NCBI GenBank assembly: GCA_036522895.1
Contig: DATDEX010000438.1
Span: 1 to 19,380 of the forward strand
Origin: JAIOPA01 sp036522895
GTDB taxonomy: Bacteria > Eisenbacteria > RBG-16-71-46
Direction: 5' to 3'
Length of the DNA stretch: 19,380 bases
Shown here: piece after piece, positions 14,117 to 19,380 of the stretch
Numbering within the stretch: position 1 is the stretch's first letter
How the letters are laid out: every line of letters begins with the position of its first letter
Notes under the pieces: model-generated
The model's database searches: none
Told to the model about the DNA's origin: nothing
Seen by the model: the letters and a program-made list of their open reading frames with translations, nothing else
Made by a program: the position numbers and the translations under genes

Positions 14117-15016
14117 TCAGCGCCGGGTGAACACCGCCGCGAAACGCAGGTGGCACGCCGGATCCACCGTCGTGGCGTCGGGGTACTCGATCAGCCGCAC
14201 GTCGAACGCCGCGGCGTTCGCGAGCAGCCGGCTCCGGAGCCGTGCCGCGTCGTAGAAGCGGCCGTGCCGGTCGCGCCAGCCACGCGCGCACCACAGTCGC
14301 GCCCCCGCATCGAACACCGGCCATGCCCCGGTGAGCGCCGCCGGATCGGTCTGGATCGCGTATTCGGTGTAAAGGAAGAGCGGCAGGATGCAGAGCCGGC
14401 CCCCGGGCTTCAGCACCCGTGCCGCCTCGCGGATGAAGCCGATGTCGGCCTCCCCTTCGAAGTGCTCGAACGCGTTGTGCAGCACCATCGCGTCGGCGAA
14501 GCCGTCGCCGATCGGCAGCCGCGATGCGCTGCCGCCGATCCGCCGGCCGCGCACGCCGGGCGCGTAGACCAGGTCCTGCGTGTACATCTCGGCGCCGTGG
14601 AGACGCTCGTAGATGTCGGGCGCCGGCGAGTGCTGGCTCGCGATGTCCAGGCACACCTGGCCGGGCGCGAGCTCGAGCAGGCCGGCGGCGAGAAAATGCT
14701 CGAGCCCCTTCTCGTGGAAGCCCGGCGCGCGGCCGCCGTCGAGGTAAAGCGGATAGCGCGCGTAGTCGGCGCGAAGCAGCCACTCGCGGTAGCGCGCCGG
14801 CTCCACCGAGCGGCGCTCGACCGCGAGCCCGTCCGCCTCGAGCGCGGCGCGGACCTGGGCGGCGACCGCGTCGTCCACCACGACCGCACCCACGCGCTTG
14901 GGCTCGGGCAGCGCCGCGTAGAGCCGGTTCCACGAGGTCGCCGTGCGCACGCGCAGCGCGAGGTTGCGCAGCAGGCGATCGGGCTGGTGGAGCGCCACGC
15001 GCAGCAGGTAGCTCAT
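14117..15016 (-). CDS. Atypical class I SAM-dependent methyltransferase
   Basis: Predicted 299-residue cytoplasmic methyltransferase, probably acting on a sugar or polymer end. The class I core begins near residue 119. Motif I reads VCLDIASQHSPAPD (121-134) in place of the usual acidic D-x-G-x-G-x-G, so the SAM-binding turn is unusual. Later motifs are standard: MVLHNAFEHFE (177-187), then AARVLKPGGRLCILPLF (198-214). The first 118 residues are a separate helical extension with a YREWLLRADYARYPLYLDGG stretch (76-95) that I cannot name. ATG at 15016 follows GGAGGA with 4 bases of spacing. It lies 65 bases after the AAA+ gene on the same strand and may be in one unit with it and rmd. The target is unknown. 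Confidence 0.8.
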   Translation of the reverse strand: MSYLLRVALHQPDRLLRNLALRVRTATSWNRLYAALPEPKRVGAVVVDDAVAAQVRAALEADGLAVERRSVEPARYREWLLRADYARYPLYLDGGRAPGFHEKGLEHFLAAGLLELAPGQVCLDIASQHSPAPDIYERLHGAEMYTQDLVYAPGVRGRRIGGSASRLPIGDGFADAMVLHNAFEHFEGEADIGFIREAARVLKPGGRLCILPLFLYTEYAIQTDPAALTGAWPVFDAGARLWCARGWRDRHGRFYDAARLRSRLLANAAAFDVRLIEYPDATTVDPACHLRFAAVFTRR

Positions 15017-15081
15017 CGGTTCCTCCCTGGATCCGGTGCGTTCTACCACAGCGGGGCCCGCCGGGACCATCGCCGCGCCGG

Positions 15082-18000
15082 CTACCCCCCGTCGTTCTCG
15101 CCCGCCGGCACCAGGTCGAAGTCCCCGGCGAACACGCGCTCGAGCCGCCCGGTGCGCCAGCCGCGCACGGAGTCGCGCACGAGTGGGGACGGTGTGCCGC
15201 GGTAGCGGCGGACGATCGCCGGCGGCGGCAGCGTGGCCGCGGCGAGCACCTCGGCCGCCTGGCGGGTGAGCTCCGGCTCGCCCTCGCGCGCGGGCACGAG
15301 CGGCTGGGCCAGCACGCGGACGCGCACGCTCACGCGCTTCACCCCGCCCTCGGCGTTGCTCCCCCATTCGAGCACGTGGAGCCCGTCTTCCGGCGCCAGC
15401 GAGACGTACGACGAGAACCCCGACACCGCGAGCCACACCGTGTCGCCGGCGTGCCGCGGGGTGGGCTTCAGGACCGCGATGCGCATGCCGCGCTGCCGCG
15501 CCCACGACTCGTACATGGCGGCGACCCGGCGCGCGAACTCCCGCTCCTCGGCGCGGTCGGCGCCGTCGGGTCCCGCCTGAACGTACACGAATGCGTCCCG
15601 CGGGCCCGTCGTCATGGCCTCCTCGGCCGCGGCCTCGAGCAGCAGCATCTGCTGCGCGAGCCGCGCCACCATGTTGCGCGGCCAGACCCGCCGCGCGGAG
15701 GCGCCGTCGCCGTCGAGGCGCGCGAGCAGCGAGCGCGCCGAGCGCGATCCGGCCTCGATGCGGTCCATGTACTCGGCGCGGCCGAGCACCTCGAAGCGGT
15801 CGCTCCGCTGCCAGAACCCCTCGCCCGCGGGCATCGCGAGCCAGGACGCCTTGGCGTCGCGCCACTCGCCGCCCTCGAGGCGCGCGCCGAAGCGCTCGAG
15901 GGCGCCGCGCAGCTCGCCCATCTCCCCCTCGGTGCCGTGGGCGTCCCACGCGATCGCCCGCAGGCCGGGGCCGCGCATCGCGGCCGGCAGGGCCGCCGGC
16001 GCCGCGTGCGGCGCGTCCGGATCCACGAACTCCACCGCGAGCGCGTCCCCGTCGGTGCGCACGAACAGGAACTGATCGCCCTCGGGCACGCGGCGCTCCA
16101 CGATCGTGCGCGCGAGCGGCGCCAGCAGGTAGCGCTCGAGGCTCCGCTTCAATGGGCGCGCGCCCAGGTCGGTCGTGAAGCCGCGGTCGAGCAGGAAATC
16201 GAGCGCGCCCTCCTCGATCTCGACCGCCCACTCGCGGCGGCGGAGCCCGCGCCGCGCGGACGCGTCGGCGATCTCCTTTTGCAGGATCCGGCGCATCACG
16301 TCGCGCGTGAACGGGCGGAACACGACGACGCGGTCGAGCCGGTTGCGCAGTTCGGGCGCGAACGCGCGGGCCACCGCGCGCTCGACCGCGGTGGCGCTGA
16401 AGCCGTCCGCCCCCTCGGCGAAGCCCAGCCGCTCGCCGCTCGCGAGCGTCGCGCCCAGGTTGGAGGTGAGGATGATGATGCTGTTCCGGAAGTCGGCGGT
16501 CTCGCCCGCCGCGTCGGTGAGCCGGCCGTCGTCGAACACCTGGAGGAACAGGTTCCACACCCGCGGGTGCGCCTTCTCGAACTCGTCGAGCAGCACGACC
16601 GAGAACGGCTGGCGGCGAATCGCCGCCGCGAGCGAGCCGCCGCCCGCGGCCGTGGCCGCGCCGGTCACGCGTTCGAGCCCGAAGCCGTCCGAGAGCTCGC
16701 TCATGTCGAGCCGCAGGAGCCGGTCCTCCGAGCCGAAGAGCCAGTGCGCGAGCGCCTTCGCGAGCTCGGTCTTGCCGGTGCCGGTGGGCCCCGCGAACAG
16801 GAACACGCCGTAGGGGCGGCTGGGATCGGTCACCCCCGCCTTGAGGAGCGCCACGCGCTCGACGAGCGCCGCCACGGCGTCGGGCTGGCCGATGACGCGC
16901 TCCTCGAGCTTTGCGCGCAGGGCGTCGAGATCCAGTGGCCGTCGCTCGTCCAGCAAATCGGCCGGGAGCCCGGTGAGCGAGGAGACGGCCCTGAGCACGT
17001 CCTCGTGCTGGAGCGCCACCGCCGCCGCATCCGGGCCGGCGGGGGCGACCGCGGTCACCGCGAGCTCGAGCATGCGCAGCACGCCGCCCGGCGCGCGCAG
17101 GCTCGAGAGATACTGGCGCGAGAGCTGCGCCGCCTCGTCCAGGAGCCACGCTTCCACGCTGACGCGACGCTCGCGCGCGGTCCGCTCGGCCCAGCCGGCG
17201 AGCAGCGAGAGGATCTCGGCATCCGGCGGCGGCGCCAGGCGGACGATCTCGAATAGCCGCCCGATCTCGGGGCGCTCGGCGAGCAGCCGGTCGAGCGTGC
17301 CCGGGCGCGTCTCGCCGAGCGCCAGGATCTCGCCCGACTCGAACGCCGGCATGAGCTGCTCGAGCGCCCCCGTCGGCGATTGCATGGCGCGGCCGCTCCA
17401 GAGGAGCTGGTGGAAGTCCGGCACGAGCCACAGCGTCTTGGCCTCGGCGCCGAGGCGCTTGCGGAGCTCGAGGAGCCTCCGCTCGAGCATGCCCACGAAC
17501 GACATGCCGGCGTTCAATTGCGAGGCGCCCGCCTCGTAGACGCGCCAGCCGCCGCGCGAGAGGTGCGACGCCACCCGGCGCGCGAGCGCGGTCTTGCCGA
17601 CGCCCGACTCGCCCACGACCAGCACCGGTCGTGGCGGCTGGGCGGTGAGCGCCTTGACGATGCGATCGAAGCACTCCTCGAGTGAAGCCGACGAATAAGC
17701 CGCGGGCTCCGGCATCTTGCCGCGCTCGTGCCACTGCCCGATGCCCTTGAGGTCGGAGGCCGCCTCGGCGTCGGGCGGGCTGAACCCCGTGCGCGGACGG
17801 ACCGCGCGCGCGCTGCCCGCGGCCGCGGTGAGCGTGGTGACGAACGGCTCGACCCGCGCCGCGTCCTGCTCGGGCAGCACGGCTTCGAGCAGCTCCTCGA
17901 TGCGGGCCTCGTTCGGCAGCTCGAGCCCTTCGAGCGTGAGCGGCGCGAGCGCGGCCCGGCGGCGGAGGAAGCGCTCGAGCGCGACCGCGTGCCCGCTCCC

Positions 18001-18519
18001 CCCCCACTGCCGGTCGAGGCGCAGCAGCACCCGGCCCGCGAGCCGGGGATCGTCCGGGTGCCAGGCCTCGAGCACCCGCAGCACGCCGTCGGCGTTCCAG
18101 GGATGGAAGCGGTTGAGCTGCGCCATGAGCTCCGCCTCGACGGCCGCGTCGGGGGCGCGCAGCGTGAGCGCGTCGAGCGCGGCGATCGCCGGGTAGAGCC
18201 GCTCGCCCTGGACGAGGTCCAGGAGCAGCTGGCCGCCCACGGCGGGATCGGCGAGCAGGCGCACGGCATCCCGGTAGCCCGGCAGCGCGGCGAGATGCTC
18301 GGGGCGCGTGACCTCGGGCGAGACCTGGGTGATCTCGTGGAGCAGCAGGTAGAGCCGGCGGAGCAGCGGATCGGACATGCCGCGATCGGGCTCGGTGCGA
18401 TCGGGCTCGCCCGCCGGGGGCCGCGCCGGCGACGCCTCGGGCGACGCGGGACGCCGTCGCCCGAGCAGGTACGCGATCCAGAGCGCGGCAAGTGTCACGA
18501 ACGCGATGACGTAGGGCAT
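15082..18519 (-). CDS. Membrane-anchored Clp-type AAA+ ATPase fused to a catalytically dead release-factor-like domain
   Basis: The predicted product has 1145 residues. A single N-terminal membrane helix (about 4-20, then RRR) is followed by a helical-repeat-like region (about 50-220). NBD1 has Walker A GESGVGKT (303-310), an AGMSFVG pore-type loop (337-343) and a degenerate Walker B, WLVPDFH (364-370). NBD2 has Walker A GPTGTGKT (577-584), Walker B VVLLDEFEKAHP (641-652), an LGF tripeptide (698-700) where ClpC/ClpA carry the ClpP-docking loop, and sensor-2 LGARPLKR (785-792). The ClpB coiled-coil M domain is absent. From about residue 856 it reads like a bacterial RF2-type release factor: an FW-containing helical domain, PCRF-like VQAGPDGADRAEEREFARR (980-998) and GLHVLEWG (1046-1053), then a C-terminal VRDSVRGWRTGRLERVFAGD (1114-1133). 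No GGQ is present. The ATG at 18519 sits right before the membrane helix. ATG 18552 would add 11 residues, and neither has a clear ribosome-binding site. Domain identities rest on remembered family patterns. Confidence 0.92.
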   Translation of the reverse strand: MPYVIAFVTLAALWIAYLLGRRRPASPEASPARPPAGEPDRTEPDRGMSDPLLRRLYLLLHEITQVSPEVTRPEHLAALPGYRDAVRLLADPAVGGQLLLDLVQGERLYPAIAALDALTLRAPDAAVEAELMAQLNRFHPWNADGVLRVLEAWHPDDPRLAGRVLLRLDRQWGGSGHAVALERFLRRRAALAPLTLEGLELPNEARIEELLEAVLPEQDAARVEPFVTTLTAAAGSARAVRPRTGFSPPDAEAASDLKGIGQWHERGKMPEPAAYSSASLEECFDRIVKALTAQPPRPVLVVGESGVGKTALARRVASHLSRGGWRVYEAGASQLNAGMSFVGMLERRLLELRKRLGAEAKTLWLVPDFHQLLWSGRAMQSPTGALEQLMPAFESGEILALGETRPGTLDRLLAERPEIGRLFEIVRLAPPPDAEILSLLAGWAERTARERRVSVEAWLLDEAAQLSRQYLSSLRAPGGVLRMLELAVTAVAPAGPDAAAVALQHEDVLRAVSSLTGLPADLLDERRPLDLDALRAKLEERVIGQPDAVAALVERVALLKAGVTDPSRPYGVFLFAGPTGTGKTELAKALAHWLFGSEDRLLRLDMSELSDGFGLERVTGAATAAGGGSLAAAIRRQPFSVVLLDEFEKAHPRVWNLFLQVFDDGRLTDAAGETADFRNSIIILTSNLGATLASGERLGFAEGADGFSATAVERAVARAFAPELRNRLDRVVVFRPFTRDVMRRILQKEIADASARRGLRRREWAVEIEEGALDFLLDRGFTTDLGARPLKRSLERYLLAPLARTIVERRVPEGDQFLFVRTDGDALAVEFVDPDAPHAAPAALPAAMRGPGLRAIAWDAHGTEGEMGELRGALERFGARLEGGEWRDAKASWLAMPAGEGFWQRSDRFEVLGRAEYMDRIEAGSRSARSLLARLDGDGASARRVWPRNMVARLAQQMLLLEAAAEEAMTTGPRDAFVYVQAGPDGADRAEEREFARRVAAMYESWARQRGMRIAVLKPTPRHAGDTVWLAVSGFSSYVSLAPEDGLHVLEWGSNAEGGVKRVSVRVRVLAQPLVPAREGEPELTRQAAEVLAAATLPPPAIVRRYRGTPSPLVRDSVRGWRTGRLERVFAGDFDLVPAGENDGG

Positions 18520-18547
18520 GGCGGAGGGCACCAGGGGGGATGCTCTC

Positions 18548-18576
18548 AGCATTCCGGCCGCGCCGGACGCTGTCAA
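18548..18576 (-). promoter_or_regulatory. Weak promoter candidate with perfect TTGACA at the end of rmd
   Basis: The minus strand has a perfect TTGACA (18576-18571) overlapping the rmd stop, with AATGCT 17 bases on (3 of 6 to a -10). The spacer holds a perfect hairpin, TCCGGC/GCCGGA with a CGC loop (18553-18567). It could give the AAA+ gene its own transcript about 22 bases before the ATG at 18519. The -10 is poor. Confidence 0.2.
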
Positions 18577-19380
18577 GGCTTCTGTCGCCACTCCTCGAGA
18601 ACGTCGCGCAGCGTGAGCGCCAGCGGGCGCGCTGTGCGCCAGCCCGTTTCGTGAGCGGCGCGGGAAGGGTCGCCCACCAGCCACGGCACGTCGGCCGGCC
18701 GCAGCCGCGCCGGATCCACCTCGATCTTCACCCACACGCGCGCCAGGCCGGCCAGCTCCGCCACCATGTCCCGCAGGTTCACGCCTTCGCCCCGACAGAG
18801 GTTGTAAGCCACGCCGCTCCGGCCGCGCTCGAGGAGCGCGCAGTAGCCCTCGACGATGTCGCGGACGTCGGAGAGATCGCGCGTCACGTCCAGGTTTCCC
18901 ACGCGCAGCACCGGCTCGGCGCGGCCGGCCTCGATGGCGGCGAGCTGCTGCGCGAACGATGGGACCACGAACCGCGGCGACTGCCCGACGCCGGTGTGGC
19001 CGAACGGGCGCGCGCACACGACGTCGAGCCCGTGCGTTCCGGCGTAGGCGCGCGCCACCTCCTCGGCGGCGGCCTTGCTGAGCGCGTAGGGACTCACCGG
19101 GCGGATCGGCGCGTCCTCGGCGGCGCGCGTGCCGGGTGCCGTGGCGCCGTACACCTCGCTCGTCCCCACGACGAGCAGGCGCGCGGCCGGCGCGTGCGTG
19201 CGCGCCGCCTCGAGCAGCGTCCAGGTCCCGGTCACGTTGGCGCGAAACGTCTCCTCCGGCGCCTCGAACGAGCGCGCGGCGCTGCTCTGCCCCGCGAGAT
19301 GGACGATCGCGTCGCAGGGCGCCGCGGCGAGCGCGGCGAGCGCCTGCGGCGCGTCCGCGAAGTCGGTCTCGCGCCAGTCC
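18573..19380 (-). CDS. rmd: GDP-4-keto-6-deoxy-D-mannose reductase-like SDR (5' end beyond window)
   Basis: Extended short-chain dehydrogenase that reduces a GDP-4-keto-6-deoxyhexose, typically giving GDP-D-rhamnose. The reading frame is open to the window edge, so 268 residues of roughly 310 are visible and the N-terminal Rossmann glycine motif is missing. Visible signs are HLAGQSSAARSF near the edge, TSEVYG, the catalytic YALSK, and the reductase-type segment ARPFGHTGVGQSPRFVVPSF, where the usual PFNH has become PFGH. Next come VGNLDVTRDLSDVRD, YNLCRG, and VDPARLRPADVPWLVGDPSR, which matches the Rmd family closely in my memory. It is the first visible gene of a minus-strand group with the AAA+ and methyltransferase genes. 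The GMD dehydratase that supplies its substrate may lie just outside. Other GDP- or dTDP-sugar reductases are possible. Confidence 0.88.
   Translation of the reverse strand, partial: DWRETDFADAPQALAALAAAPCDAIVHLAGQSSAARSFEAPEETFRANVTGTWTLLEAARTHAPAARLLVVGTSEVYGATAPGTRAAEDAPIRPVSPYALSKAAAEEVARAYAGTHGLDVVCARPFGHTGVGQSPRFVVPSFAQQLAAIEAGRAEPVLRVGNLDVTRDLSDVRDIVEGYCALLERGRSGVAYNLCRGEGVNLRDMVAELAGLARVWVKIEVDPARLRPADVPWLVGDPSRAAHETGWRTARPLALTLRDVLEEWRQKP

Noticed and set aside
14524..17256. A 910-codon plus-strand open frame opposite the AAA+ gene
   Set aside because: The product is Arg/Ala/His-rich and has no domain. The opposite strand encodes clear Walker motifs across the same bases.

Overview
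This is a high-GC window (about 70% G+C by eye) from a Gram-negative bacterium that I cannot place in a phylum. The Gram-negative assignment rests on an outer-membrane polysaccharide export protein with SLBB repeats and a TolC-type outer-membrane protein. Nearly the whole window is an exopolysaccharide/O-antigen type locus. I saw no tRNA, rRNA, CRISPR array, transposase or phage gene.

Layout. (a) 1-6845, all minus strand: a tightly packed operon read right to left, ugd (UDP-glucose dehydrogenase), rmlC-like epimerase, rmlB (dTDP-glucose 4,6-dehydratase), an SLBB export protein, and two GT-B glycosyltransferases, the second cut by the window edge. Four of the five junctions overlap by 4-8 bases (ATGA, ATGGCTGA, GTGA, ATGA). 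(b) 6846-8235: a candidate ugd promoter with a G8 tract in its spacer, a strong composite hairpin, a small exported protein made of two copies of an unrecognised domain, and an A+T-rich divergent control region. (c) 8236-9729, plus strand: TolC-type outer-membrane factor. (d) 9770-12398, minus strand: Wzy/ligase-type polymerase and Wzz chain-length protein. (e) 12889-14085, plus strand: GT-C (GT39-like) membrane glycosyltransferase. (f) 14117-19380, minus strand: rmd (GDP-sugar reductase, cut by the right edge), then a 1145-residue membrane-anchored Clp-type AAA+ protein, then an atypical SAM methyltransferase.

How the genes fit together. Ugd, RmlB/RmlC and Rmd point to UDP-glucuronate, dTDP-6-deoxyhexose and GDP-deoxyhexose precursors. 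The cytoplasmic GT-B enzymes would build repeat units. The Wzy- and Wzz-like proteins would polymerise them and set their length, and the SLBB protein would export them. No flippase, initiating phosphoglycosyltransferase, rmlA, rmlD or tyrosine kinase is visible here.

The most unusual object is the AAA+ protein at 15082-18519. It has an N-terminal membrane anchor, two Clp-type ATPase modules with altered Walker B and pore residues, and a C-terminal third that reads as a bacterial class I release factor. That third lacks the GGQ catalytic domain and the stop-codon-reading tripeptide. This fusion is the best candidate for an undescribed system in the window.
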